In this document: positions 26,101-41,100 of the stretch, in pieces | How the letters are laid out: the number at the start of each line of letters is the position of its first letter | Numbering within the stretch: the stretch's first letter is position 1 | Assembly: GCA_032209605.1 (NCBI GenBank) | Contig: JASFXZ010000001.1 | Coordinates: forward strand, 30,694,619-30,758,618 | DNA: 64,000 nt | Source of the DNA: Mactromeris polynyma | Taxonomy: Eukaryota > Mollusca > Bivalvia > Venerida > Mactridae | Direction of reading: 5' to 3' | Position numbers and translations under genes: made by a program | The notes under the pieces: model-generated | What the model was told of the DNA's origin: nothing | Seen by the model: only the letters and a program-made list of their open reading frames with translations | Database searches by the model: none

Positions 26101-29100
26101 TAATCTTAAAGCCCCAATAAGGATCATTTTCACATTTAAACCTCTGACATTTTGACAAATATTTGTAAACGGCTGGTAACTATCGACAATTTATGTTTCA
26201 GCTATGAAAAATGGTTCACAAAATAGGTCGCGTTTGACTTTGTTGTGATTTCCATAAAATACACATGTTTTCCATAGTGTGATATAAATAGACAGTATTG
26301 GTGACATCAAATTATAACAATATTATCTAGATTAAACTTACCAGTCAACAAGATACGAGATGACTGGTTGTTGCATCTAAATTGAAATTCAATGGGACAA
26401 CATAAAGATGTGAATAACTTTCCTTTTGGTTAAGCATGAATCCGGAAATATAGAGCTATAATTATAATGCAAATAGTTTGAGAAAAATGTGTTTTTGTAA
26501 TACAGACATAAAGGAGAGACAGACAACCTGAAGGACACACTACTGTATACCAATCAATCTTTTTATTCAGGCCATACATAAGTCAACAAGCACACTTTGG
26601 AACAAAGATGGCTACTTAACCAAACTACAAACAACATATCTACGCTCTGTGCCCAGAGGTAGTGTACAAAAAGTTACCTAAGTTCTTCCTTTATAATTCC
26701 CCATCGTCACTTTCGACCCAATGGGCATGGCTTGAAAAGTCTTAGTAGAAAACCACTGGACAATGCTACATACTAAATATCCTAGCTCTGGGCATTGTGG
26801 TTTTAGACAAAAAAAATCTAAGAAATCCCCTTTGTTGCCATGGGAACATAATTTCTGCATGGAACTGAACTCCCTGAATAACTTTTGTATAGAACGATCC
26901 AAAGAACATTATTGTCAAGTTCCAGAAACTTCCAACACATGGTATCAGGGGAGATGATGTCATTTAAAAAAGCACGAACGGATATACGGATAGATGATGA
27001 GGGAGCTTGAGCTTTTGCTAAAGAGAGCTATAAATACCAGGTGCTGCCGGATGGATCTCTGTTTCCAAATGCGCTAAATGACCCGTCTTCATGACGATAT
27101 CGCATTTCTCGTTGATATCCTGAAATACAGACAGCACGGATATAAATCTCGCATGCGACATATTGACACCACGTGTCCAGGATTACATTTTGCTAAACTA
27201 TGTGTTGACGACCCTGTAGGACAAACAACACTTCTAAATGACTTACATGGCATCCACGACCACACTTTTTAATCGTAACGTGCTATACACACAGCATACA
27301 AATCAGTTTAGTCTCTTCTTTAAGTTCCAGTATCTCGACCATAAAAAATCATAGAGGGCCTAATTTGCACATATAAGCAGTAATATCTGCTCTAGCCATA
27401 TGAATGTAATACGGCATGTATGGTTCATTTAATGCTGGAATATATAGTAACAAGAGATAATTGTAAAACAGTATACCCCCGTGTGACTTTTGACCCGTGA
27501 CCCTTAAATCAATATGGTTCCTCTGCTACCCTAGATAAATGTGTGGACCAAGTTTGAGGATGATAGGTCATGTGGTTCTTGGGTTATTGATCGGAAACGA
27601 AAAGGTTATGGACCGACCGACCGACCGACCGACCAATTATGGCAATTCATTATTGCAAAGTCATTTAAAAACAATCCAATCGAGGACAATGTTAACAATA
27701 CTTGAACTCTGACTAACATAATGAACAGAGAGAATGACAGACACACAAATTACTATAAGTCATGTAATCTAAATAAAAGACAACATTCAATCATACATTA
27801 ACTCTCAAATAGGCAATTGATCAAGCAGTGAATAAGAACTAATCCGCAAAAAATATTCATTGTATATGTATAAATGTTAAGTAAAAAAGAAGCCTTTAAA
27901 TATTACAGTGTCACCCTTACTTAAAGGACCATTCCTATCATCTAATGTCAGGCAGTCAAACAGTAACCATTATTAAACTAACTGGTGGCACACCGACCAG
28001 TCACATCAGAGGTTGAAGGCTCATATCCTTACGATACCGGCCTTCATCCTACCGATTACAAAGCAGATGTCTTAACCGCTAGCCCATGGTAGACGGTATA
28101 TATTCACACATTGTCTTCAGGCAATTACTATTTAACAAATTGATAATCTTCATTTTGTCACACACATCTAATTGTTTACCTGACTCCAGAGCTGATTGTG
28201 ACTGCATTCGTATTGTGTCAGTCAATTTATCAACAGTATGAAGATACTTGGCTATGAACACAGCTGGGGCAAAGTTAAGCATAGTTTGTTCACCACAACC
28301 ATATGGTAGTCGTATGAGTGTGTGTAATCCATCAATGCTTGGAACCATTAGATCACCTAAAAACACACAAAGGACCACATAGGTAGTTCTTGGACATTTA
28401 CTGTATAAGTGTGTACATACACTCAAATAATTTAAAATTTCTGATTAGTCACTGTCATATTGCCATATTTGCCACAAAAGCGATAAACTCACCAAATAAA
28501 TTGCCTTTTTAAAACACAAATGTTCAAATCTTCAACTGTATTAAAATCAACCAGTGACAGTTTTTGCAAAAACCAGAAATAATTTAACACCATGAACATG
28601 GAGTGACAAATTGTAAGTGTTTCAGTGTATTAACTACAGAATCTTGTCCTATAACTTTGCAGCTTAAACAAGTACAAGTTATGTGTACTGTGTGCGAATT
28701 ATTTAAATGTATAAGTATATTATATTTAATATTTAAAAAAAATATTAGTTAGACAAAACATGTTAACATTCTACAACTATCACAAATCAGTTGTGCAAGT
28801 TCGCAATCTATCACAAGGAAGTTTTAATGGAAGGAATTGCTGAATTACTAATGTATAGTACATCTACTTTGCTAACATGTGACGACTATGTATATATATA
28901 CACTGTATGTATACAAAATGTAGTATATAGATAGTGTACTTTGTAAAAGACTAAATAAAATATATGTCCTGTTCTGTTCCGATAATTTACTTGAAATGAA
29001 ATCAGACTGACCAAAGGGCATATTTACCAGTTATAGACAACTTTGCAGTTCAGACTAGCCATAGGGCATATTTACCAGTTATAGTTAACTTTCTGGTTAA

Positions 29101-32100
29101 CGTTTCTTTGATCATATTGTGTGGAGTCTCTAAGTCAATGATCTTGTTAAATACGGGTTTTCCATCTGCAACATCCACCATGTACTGTGCATTGTCAATT
29201 TGATAAACCCCACCAGGCTAAACGTCAGTATGGCAAAAATTGAAGGTAATCAATAACAACATTTTACAAGATAAACTTGCTTCAAAAGTGTGTCAGACAT
29301 GTAGATTTAAAAGTTGATGAAATAACACTATTGCAACACTATTGGTCAGTATTATCCAAAACATGTTCAGGGAAATGTCTAACTTTTGTATAGTTTTGGT
29401 AAACATCGTTTAAAACCTGAAAACTCTATTGTGTTCACAATCTCTATTTTAGCAATTTTGACATTTCAATGGTCATAATCCAGCAAGCAATGCTGGATCT
29501 GGCTATATTTCAACAGGAACCGAGCTCTCATGGATATCTAGCTACTACGCAAGTTTTATTGAGATACAATCAAAACTGACGACTTTATCGTCCTCACAAG
29601 TAATTGTTTACGGACGCACGGACCCCGACAAAACGCCATACATTACACAGACAGCAACTATTAATAGTAATCAGTAAAATTCAATAATTAAATAACACAA
29701 ATAAAGTACATGTAATTCATTATTATGGTAAAATGCAAATGAACATTTACTATTAAACAAGTCGTTTACCCCCCCCCCCCCAAGCCGAGGTCATCACAGT
29801 ATTTAGCCTGGCAATTATAATGCCACATCATTTCTAATTTTGTGATTTCCCCATTGACTGATTCAAATTAACAAACTAAATAGTTACTCATCGATATGAC
29901 ATTTAAACACTACAATATTGACTGCTTCAAACAAAGCGTCAATCGAAGAACCGCGATTGCACACTCATCCCATACTAGTGTTTTAATAGAGCATAACATC
30001 TTACAACAACTTCCATAGTTTTAATCACACCATCAGCAGGAATGGAGCTGAAGAGAATGGTCGCGTCAACTTGAATATCTATTTTTCCAACGTCTTGTGG
30101 CGTGTACGGGACAAACGTAGATTGGCCTTGATTTGATTCCACCTGTAGATTCAACATACTTTGTGAATAAATGAATCAAAAGGGTCATGATGGCCTGCAA
30201 TCGCTTACCTGGCCACCTGAAAGTCTGGAATTATTGTCCTACGTCAATGGCTGCAAAATTTTGTTGAAGTTAAGATTTTTACAAAATTAGCAAAATGTTA
30301 ATTCTAGCATTTAAAGATTAAGCGCTATAATTGTAATGTATACATATCGGAAAGTGTCCCCCCTCTGGCAGCAATACTTTTCGAGGAATCCAAACAATCT
30401 GAACAATCATGGTAGAAGATCACGTAAGAACATATAGGTGAAATTATATCGAAATTGAGTGTGTAGTTTTTGACAAGACACATGTTTTAGTAAAATTGCC
30501 CTACACAAACAAAGAAAAATTGGCTCTGCCCCCTGGCAGCCATGGTTTTTGACAAATCCAAATAATTTGAACAATCTTGGTAAAGGGTCCCAAAAGGAAT
30601 GTTTGTGTGAATTTATTTTAAATTGGGTAAGTAGAGTTTCAACTATATATATGCATAAAGGTGGCTCATCCCACGACAGCAATGTTTTTAGACAAATCCA
30701 AACAATTTAATAGAGGGTCACACAAGGAACATTTGTGTGAAGTTTATATCGAAGTTGAACAAGCAGTTTTTGAAAAGATTTTGAAGCTGTTTTATACCGT
30801 TAGGAAAAGTAGCTCCGCCACCTATCAATCATGTTTTTAGACGAATGCAAATAATTTGAACAATTTTGGTAGTGGGTCACCCAATGTACATATGTTTGAA
30901 AATATATCAAAATAAGACTTGTTAAGTATTTACTTTCTGTTGCCATGGCAACCAGAATTCTGGAATGGAATTATTTCAACAATTTTGAAACGGGACCACA
31001 TAAGGATTTCTGTGAAATCAAAGTTGGCCAAGTTTTTTAGAAGGAGAAGTTCAAGTATACAAACGGACAGACACAGTGATAAATGTATGGACAGACAGAC
31101 AACGGACAGTGAGTGATCACAAAAACTCATCCCAAAACGAAGCAATAGGTAAATACTGAGACTTCATAGACCGTATTGCTACAGTGCGTACTAATTGCGT
31201 AATTTTGATTATGAAATATTTGTAACAATTGTTACTGAAAACTAGTATCTCGCCATCAGTATGACTGATATATTAGTACCTTAATTATAAAGAAGAAACA
31301 TATAATCACCGATCAAAACATAAAGCCATACCTAATTTAATCTATGTTTAGCGAACTAAACGTGAGGAAAAAACACGAAAGAACCAGAAGGCCAAACAGC
31401 ATGAGCTTCAAGGGTAACAGGTTGAAAAGTGAAACCTCTTAAATACATTACAGAGCTTTAAGAGCTTCAAGTAATATAACACTGACGTTGTTGGAGTTTA
31501 TTCTCTATGTTTTTGAGTTGAACTGATTTTTGTGATCTCTTTCACTGTTACATATGATCTCAGTCAAGATTGACAATGTAAATATAGTTAATTATTATAA
31601 TGGAAAGAAACACTTTTTCCTGTAGATTTCGTTATTTGCCTCAAGTGTATCTGTCTGAAATACAAAATCATGCTGGCAGATATGTCTTTCATTGCAGTGA
31701 CACTTATAATGGAGACGTAGTATCTATTCAGCCAATTTTTTCACATCTATATTCTTTCTATTAAAATCAGTACAATAGTTGGAAGTACTTTCCACCTTAT
31801 AAACAGTACATTTGCATATAATACCTTTGCTGCAAAAACGTGGCTAGAGTTTGCACAAGTCCTACAGCAATAATTAAGAAAAAGTATCTGAAAAGCCATT
31901 TTCAAAGCCTCACAAAAGTTGTTTTTTGTATAATAAATCTCGTCATTTACTTTGTACTCTTTCTTGTTTTGTAAACTGGTATATTGTGTTTAATATCTTG
32001 TTGTTCAAATTCCTTGTTTTTGTCACCAATAAGGTTGAGCTTTGTTTTTATAGACACGTTTCCTGCTTGGTAGGAAGGTTTTGAAAAATGAACCAGACGC

Positions 32101-35100
32101 TAACTATAAGTTCAATTTGGGATGGCCTAATGTTACATAACTAAAATCGAACTGCATGGTTCTGTGTGTGCTTTCTTTGCTACGGGGGCGTGTCATAAAC
32201 CAAACTGTAACAGGATTCTGGCAAAAATGTAAATGTACACTTAAGTCCACAGGATGAGGAAAATGTAATGTTGTTCCTTAACACAAAGCAGTTGTATTCG
32301 ATAGCAAAGAGCAACAACGTCGAATCATGTGTACTGAATATGAATAGTGTGGAGCAATGTGATTCAGAAACAACGATAGCTATAAAATCACATAAACTTT
32401 TTGATATACAATGTAAACACTATACGATCAACATCTTAAATGTAGCAGCAGGAATGAAAGCTAATACACGCAAGGTATTCTTAACAAAAGCACAGGCCTT
32501 CATTTTTCATTATTACATTATTTTCACTTCACTACCAGAATGTGTTGCTACCACAAAGCGATGTAATATTGCCCTTTTTACACCAAACACAATTTGACAC
32601 ATGCTTAGTAAACACACACTTTGTATAACTCACAAACAATGCAGCAGGAGCTAATAAGCCATCTGAAGACATTATCCTAACAGATACCTGAAATATAAAC
32701 AGTATTTAGAAGTGTTTTGGACAGAACTGTTACTATACATGTATAAGGGCACATTATTGTCTGTAGAAAACAAAACATAATAAATTATGTTAAAGCAAAG
32801 CATCAGTTAAACAAGAAATATCTTTAAAAAAGATGGTCGGCGCAACTTGAAGTATGCTTTGTTGCAATCTGAAGGCTAAAATTGGTTGTACAATATTAAA
32901 AATTGCCTAAATGTTACGACTGTCGGTCATTCAATTACGCTATACTACAGAAACGCCGATACCAGTAAGGGGAGATCACTGCGTAGGAGACAGGATAAAA
33001 ATAACTCCGAAGTGTGATTGGCCATAGACACAGTATAGTCTGTTTCACTATAGTTCATTATTACTTATTGCATAAGTCGTGAACTCACACATTCATGTTA
33101 ATACATGTGTTACATAGCAATTTATCTAATTAAAACAATATAAATGTTCGCGACTGGTGCATAAAACCAAGAAAGACATTCTTAAACACCGGACAATTCC
33201 CCGTGGTTATGACTATGACTAACAACACTACAAACTTGATAAATCTTGAAATAAACTATACGATCTACTTTCAGACGCTTTTTGGGTCCATCTGGTTTTC
33301 ATATAACAATGTCATGTTTACAATAATAAGAATAACGCCTATATCGTGATTAAGATTTTTTTGGCAAACATAACACCATTTACGCAATTTAATTGAGTTC
33401 ATTACTTGGCTTCGGAAGAAAAAAATACATAACAAAAAACAATGTAATATTTTTAGGTTTGGTAAACAAATATATAGGCCTTAACAAAATGTTAACCAAT
33501 CTGCGTCAAGATTACAAACATTTTTCGGTTGTAGAGAAATTGCCTTGGTGGTTAACGTAAGATTTGATTGGTTTGCAAAATACTGATACGCAAATAGCAA
33601 AACCATGTTTGTACAGCTGCGCCGTAAAACATCCAATATGTTTTTTTTCATTATTTATAAGTCAAACTTAACTATTTAAACAAATAATTAAAATAGTAGT
33701 TTCATACAAACTGTTTCATTGGAGTATAATTAAACACAGTAACTTGCAGAAGCACTTCTTCGCCTTTCACAATTTCTTGTGGCAGGTCCATAGTGACAAA
33801 GAATACTTTTTTGACAGTAATCTATAATGAAAAGAATCATGTCACAACAATTTGGTCAAAACAACTAACGGCAGTGTTTCATACTATGTACAATGCAACC
33901 TCTCTAGAGCACTATTGGGGATCCAAATATTGGCTATTGTTATGAGGTTTCTTGCTCTAGAGAGTCCAAATTGATGCAGTATTGAAGAGAGGTTGTTACT
34001 CAAGAGAGTGTCACTCTGGAGAGGTGCAATAATTACATAGACATATTTATGACAAGTAGGTTATACCTAAAATGTTGATGTTACACTTGTGGCTAAATTA
34101 CAGTCACTGGCTGGGTCGCATGAAGCTATGTCCACAATACAGAACATACAAAGGCAAGTAAACATGAGCTAATTTCATGACTGTTAAGAAGACCTTGTTG
34201 AGCTTTTATTCTCTGTTTTGCAAGAAAGCGACACAATCGTTTTTCACAATACCACCGGGTTTCTGCTTATTCAATGCAATGTCTAATTGATGTCGACTGC
34301 GTGTCAAGCATTGGTGTTATTGATGAGTTGGGTTGAGAAAAATGGTATGTTTCCTAACATACCATAATTATACTGCACATGTGTCGTAAAAATTAATTAA
34401 ACTCTCACGCAAAAGCACAATGATAACATATTTTGATAAATATGGACGAAAATGCAAAAACATACAATTCTTTCTTTGTCTTATCATTATATGCGAAGCA
34501 AACCTTCTGATAAAGCGATAAATGACATAGTTCAAGCGCATATGGCTTCACATTTCGATCTCACCATGCACGACACACATTCGATGAAGTATATGTTTTA
34601 CTGTTCTGACGAAACTTGTGTATTAAACGCTAATAGCATGTTATGGATTTTTTCTTTTATTGTCATGGATATGATGTCGACATTTTATCATTCAGGACCA
34701 AGCGGCAAAGTGCAAATATTACCTATCTTTTTTTGTAAGCTACGACAGAATAATTTTTCCTCAAACAGTTTTATATACAGTGTGTAGGTAATGCAACTAT
34801 ATGCCCTTCCTATTTCAAATACCTATTTTATAGTGTTTAATTTTAAAAAGCTGTGTCTCCATGTTCATTTATTAAAACACATAACTAGTTAATCTGCCCT
34901 ATTTTGGATAATTATGGCTTCTGAAGGAATGAGTTAGGCAACCATATAGCGATCAATGGTAGGACCGTAGCCACATTGACGCAAACAGAGGCACGTGCCT
35001 CCTGTAGAATATGTAGAGGTTCGAATGTTTACTTATTGACGAAAACGATAGTTATCTCTAAATTTCTCTCAGATATCAGCAAAACAGACGAAATGCTTTC

Positions 35101-38100
35101 TAGAACCTAACATTTTTCTGGTAGGGGGCATGTCCGTTGACTACCCTAACACGTTTGTGAAATTGTACCTCCTGTAAAATCAACGTCTAGCTATTGTCTT
35201 GACCATACTTATTATTGAACAATGAACAAGTTAACACAATTTCCATTATCATGCACCTTTGGTTTAGTTACTGCAATTCCGAAACCAGTGGTTGGATTTG
35301 TTGCCATCGTAGAAATTACCCATGAAGTTATTGAATCTGGGACTGTCTTGGTGATATTTTTGACTCCAGAGTTTCTGTAAACAAATAGCATGAGGTATGA
35401 GAATAGTATGATTCAAGATTGTGAGTTACTCAACTTTACCTACAGGAAATTAACATGTTATTAATGAACTCTTGCATGAAACAACTTCACTGGGAGCTCC
35501 ATTAATTTTGTTAATCCTGTTTATGATATTATCTTTAAAGACATGCTTTCTGCTTCACCTAGTAGTCATTTTTCAAGCGAATTCCCAATACGAATGACCA
35601 TGAGTGCATTCGAGCGGTTCAATTCAAGAGATCATTTCACGTCAGCACCGAACAGCAGGTATAAACTAGATGCCCAAGGGCATCACATCGAGCCCGCTAA
35701 TTGTCAAGAGATAAAGAGAATACGGTTAATACATGTAAGTGTGCTCGAAGACGTTGGGTATGGGTGTTGCATGCGATGCACCATCTCAACCTGGTGAACA
35801 TTTGTGCCAAGTAATTTAAATAACATCCATGTGACCTTGTCCTTCGAGGTACAGACACAGGTCATGTGTGCAACACATTATGACAGTGTCATATTCCAGA
35901 CAAAATGTTTTAGATTCTTTTTTATGTTTCACCTCTTAAGTGTGACCTTGATCTTAGCGCCACAGACACGGGTCTTGCAGATGACACAACAGGTCACCTT
36001 GGTGAACGTTTGTGCCAAGTAATTTGAAAATCTTTAATAAATGACAGTGTTATACTCCAGACAAGATGTTTTAGACCCATTGTTTACCTATAACCTCTAA
36101 ATGTGACCTTGCCCTTTGTGTTTTGTTCACGGGCCTTGTGCGCGTCACGCCGTCACATCACGGTGAACATTTGTGCCACGTTATTTGATCCCATATAAAT
36201 GTAATTTGTCCGGACAAAACAAATCAGGACGGACGCAAGCACTCACGCCTGCACACAACCACGCACATACACCGAAACGTCTTTGTAGCGAACATGTCGA
36301 GCTCACAGCAAGCGGTTTAGACAAATATGGATAAACCTCAACTCTGCCAATTATTTTAATTAAATCACTTTGCTCATTGGTTAGATATCTAATTAACGTT
36401 GCAGGTAGAAATGATAAAATGTATGCAACTTTTAAGCTGTTGTGCATGAATTCATATCATGAGTATTATATGCACCAACACTCATTATTAACCTATTGAA
36501 CTAAGAAACAAGTTTCACAAGCGATGTGTAATAAATAGATTTAATGTTATTAAGTTAAATAAAGTTGACAAGCATTTCGTCAAGCATTTTGTGATACATT
36601 ATAAAAACTTTACCCGACTGCAAATGACTCCCACATCCAAGTCTCTGGAAAACGACTTCTGATCATCTCTCCAAGTGACAGTTCATGTGGTAGTGCTAAA
36701 TCTTAATAGTAGTTTAATCACATTTTCATCGTACACATATCGGGTATCTACGTTAGTTTATAACATCAATAATTTGACGGACTGCAAACAACATTCGCCG
36801 TTGACATTATAATCAGCATGTACATGTATGTAGTGGTATTTTAGTGTACATCTACGTTTTAAAATATCTTACTGCATTTTTGTTAAGTATTATTCTAACA
36901 AAACTATTCATGCATTGTGGTTTTAAATTATTGCCCCTAAAATTAAGATCTTTAACGGAAACATGTAGATAAAGACTTTTTTCTTGAAAACAAATTATTA
37001 ACCGTCACATCTACTAATCGGTCGATCAAAAATATGAAACAGGAATGTCCTGTATTGCTTGTACTTTTGTGGTACAATGCGTATTCCAAGTTTAGTGGAT
37101 AGAGGTTATTATCGTCTTATACGGAATGTCATATTTGTTGCATAAGGCATTCCCCGTGTATGTATGTGTATAAATGTCTAAATAAAGAAAATTACGCTAT
37201 GTTCAATTTGTTGATATACAATCAATAGTGGATATGAGTATTGTCTTAGTATTGAATACTACTATATGAAGCTAGCTTTTGGAAAGCTTCATATTCTGTT
37301 TATTCAACGAGTTCAGTAAAAACACTAAACAACACAAATGTAATATTCTATTCATGAAATACTCGACAAGATAATGTATCAACACTCATCCAAACTTGAC
37401 ATCGTTAATACTTACCAGGCTTCGCAAACCCATTGACATCAAGACTCTCTGAAACTGAAAAGGATAGGATGAAACTTTACCAGCTTTGGTAGAAGTGAAA
37501 TTTGATTGAAGTGAATAATTAATTATCACATCTACTAATCGATCAAACATATGTAGCCCGTCACTAAAAACAAAGTCAGGCATATTACCTTGGGAAAATT
37601 AATATTATAAAATTCTATGTATATGTGTTCTGAATATAAATTGAATCCATCCATCATTTCAAGATTTATTGATAAGAAACTATTTTTACTACTTTACAAA
37701 ATATTGGTGAATTGTGACCGATATTGAACTTGCCCTATATTTTATTATCCTATTTGTATGAGCCAAATATGATTTGAATCCTTCAATACGTTCAAGAAAA
37801 TGATAACACTGACTAAACTATACTAAAGTCTTGACAAATTCTCAAAGAAACAGTATATAGAAACAAAGAGTCCATATTTGTAATAAATGTGTTTTATCTC
37901 CCGCCATTTTCACTAATTAACCATTTGTAAAAATATTTCTTAAGACACGTAACAAGCCTTACTTGCAGGACAGTTTGACTACCTTGCCGAAGTTAAACAG
38001 ACCCAGCAAGTGATGCTTGAAAGGCTGGGCTGTGCAGGATCGCCACACTTGTAAGAAATCGGAATTCCGAAGAAAACTAGAAATGCGTCCATAGAACAAA

Positions 38101-41100
38101 GATGCCCCCACTTGCAGTCTTTGTCACAAAGGCAAATGCTATTATTCTGCTCATCCTTTGTTGATGTGTATCAAAATTACCAACTGAACAACTGTACTGA
38201 TTATTGTGATAAGTCAAGGGCCCTAACTTTGCACTTACTTGGCACATCCAAACATGAAACCCCAGGTGCACAACTACATATGCTTGTGAGCATTTATGTA
38301 AAGTTGTGCGAGTCTGGGTCCTATACTTTTAGAGATACGCGCATCACACTATTGTATTCTCTGTATGCAATATTTTCAATAAGTGAAGGGCCATAACTTT
38401 GCTTTTACTAGGCAGAGTCATACATGAAACCCAAGGCGCACAACTACAAATGCTAGTGAACATTCCCATACAGTTGTGTGAGTGTACCTGATATACTGTT
38501 GGAGACATATGCGACATATAATTACACGCTCTGTATGCTGTATTTTAACTAAGTCAAGTACCATAACTCTGCACTTACTTGACACAGCCAAACATGAAAC
38601 CCGAGGTGCACAACTACACAGGCTGGTGAACATTCCTGTAAAGTTTTATGCCTCTGGCTATATTTAACTAAGTCAAGTATCATAACTCTGCACTTACTTG
38701 ACACAGCCAAACATGAAACCCAAGGTGCACAACTATACAGGCTGGTGAACATTCCTGTAAAGTATTATGCCTCTGGCTATATTTAACTAAGTCAAGTATC
38801 ATAACTCTGCACTTACTTGACACAGCCAAACATGAAACCCGAGGTGCATACATTGTAACTACACAGGCTGGTGAACGTTCCTGTAAAGTTTTATGCCTCT
38901 GGCTCATATATGTTGGACATATGAGTGACGTAAGATTTTGTGACGGGCGGAAGGACGGACGGAAGGACGGACGGACAGACGGATAAGGGCAAATCTATAC
39001 CCCCCCCCCCCATTTAGAGTGGGGACATATTGATGGATTCAGGGAAGCACAATACATTACCGTTTTACTCTTCCACATGCTGTGTCTCTTATTTGCATGC
39101 TGAAAGTATCGGAAAATAAAAGAAACTTGACCCTATGCACTTACCTCCGGCAGGGGCTACACTTCGTAACATTTATATAAGTATTTGTTGGCTGATTATG
39201 TCATAGTAGATTTAAAGCAAGTTTGATTACACTTACCAGCCGCATCAAAATCAGAAAAAGACCAACGGTCTGAAAAAGAAAAGGATAGGATGAAACCTTA
39301 CCCGCTTTGGTAGAAGTGAAATTTGATTGAAGTGAATAATTAATTATCACATCTACTAATCGATCAAACATATGTAGCCCGTCACTAAAAAAAAGTCAGG
39401 CATATTACCTTGGGAAAATTAATATTATAAAATGCTATGTATATGTGTTCTGAATATAAATTGAATCCATCCATCATTTCAAGATTTATTGATAAGAAAC
39501 TATTTTTACTACTTTTCAAAATATTGGTGAATTGTGACCGATATTGAACTTGCCCTATATTTTATTATCCTATTCGTATGAGCCAAATATGATTTGAATC
39601 CTTCAATACGTTCAAGAAAATGATAACACTCACTAAACTATACAAAAGTCTTGACAAATTCTCAAGGAAACAGTATATAGAAACAGAGAGTCCATGTTTG
39701 TAATAACATTTGTTTTATCTCCGGCCATTTTCACTAATTAACCATTTGTAAAAATATTTCTTAAGACACGCAACAAGCCTTACTTGCAGGACAGTTTGAC
39801 TTCCTTGCCGAAGTTAAACAGACCCAGCAAGTGATGCTTGAAATGCTGGGCTGTGCAGGATCGCCACACTTGTAAGAAATCGGAATTCCGAAGAAAACTA
39901 GAAATGTGTCCATAGAACAAAGATGCCCCCACTTGCAGTCTTTGTCACAAAGGCAAATGCTATTATTCTGATCATACTTTATCGATGTGTATCAAAATTA
40001 CCAACTGAACAACTGTACCGATTATTGTGATAAGTCAAGGGCCCTAACTTTGCACTTACTTGGCACATCCAAACATGAAACCCCAGGTGCACAACTACAT
40101 ATGCTTGTGAGCATTTATGTAAAGTTGTGCGAGTCTGGGTCCTATACTTTTGGAGATACGCGCATCACGCTATTGTATTCTCTGTATGCTATATTTTCAA
40201 TAAGTCAAGGGCCATAACTTTGCTTTTACTAGGCAGAGTCATACATGAAACCCAAGGCGCACAACTACAAATGCTAGTGAACATTCCCATACAGTTGTGT
40301 GAGTGTACCTGATATACTGTTGGAGACATATGCGACATATAATTGCACGCTCTGTATGCTGTATTTTAACTAATTCAAGTACCATAACTCTGCACTTACT
40401 TGACACAGCCAAACATGAAACCCGAGGTTCACACCTACACAGGCTGTTGAACGTTCCTGTAAAGTTTTATGCTCTGGCTCATATATGTTGGACATATGAG
40501 TGACGTAAGATTTTGTGACGGGCGGAAGGACGGACGGAAGGACGGACGGACAGACGGATAAGGGCAAATCTATACCCCTCCCCCCCCCCATTTAGAGTGG
40601 GGACATATTGATGGATTCAGGGAAGCACAATACATTACTGTTTTACTCTTCAAACTGCTGTGTCTCTTGTTTGCATGCTGAAAGTATCGGAAAATAAAAG
40701 AAACTTGACCCTATGCACTTACCATCGGCAGGGGCTTCCGCTGAAAAATAAAAAATAAACTTCTGAAGTTGCAACTGTACATAAAACATCATACAACAAC
40801 ACTGAACCAAGAGAGCTAGCATTAAATCAACAACAGCTCATTGTTCGATTCTAATAATGTATTCACAGCGGACCCATGCAATTGTCGATGTCAGTGCTAG
40901 CGATGGTTTGAATGCTAGGCCTGTTTTGAGTTTTAAGAAAATTATGATAACGAATTAGCTTAGTTATTCATTTTCAGATATGAATTCGCCATGGGATCGT
41001 GCTTATATTGATGTCAGTGCTTCATGAAGATGAAATCATGAATTCATAATGTTGAAATAGGGAATTCATGATTTTGAAATCGTGAATTTGTGAAGTTGAA

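Larger units (their letters stand above)
37416..40740. repeat. Segmental duplication of a bait-exon pair (units 37416-39156 and 39237-40740)
   Basis: Two direct copies share AGGATAGGATGAAAC near the left end and GAAACTTGACCCTATGCACT near the right end, with nearly identical sequence between. The left copy is about 240 bp longer because it has about two more copies of a 116-bp sub-repeat (38546-38900). Each copy carries a 33-nt exon at one end and a short exon at the other. Confidence 0.93.

Noticed and set aside
33708..33821. Donor GTTTGT inside 'ATGAAACAGTTTGTATG'
   Set aside because: It would put a stop in the next exon; the GTATGA donor four bases further keeps VSVRIMSS open.
34452..34787. 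111-codon plus-strand frame
   Set aside because: No recognisable domain, inside an intron of the opposite strand, AT-rich composition, no gene context.
38077..40591. Many overlapping frames with 'HETPGAQLH' or 'CAPWVSCLA' peptides
   Set aside because: They repeat in all copies of the dispersed CCATAACT element and on both strands, so they are repeat translations.
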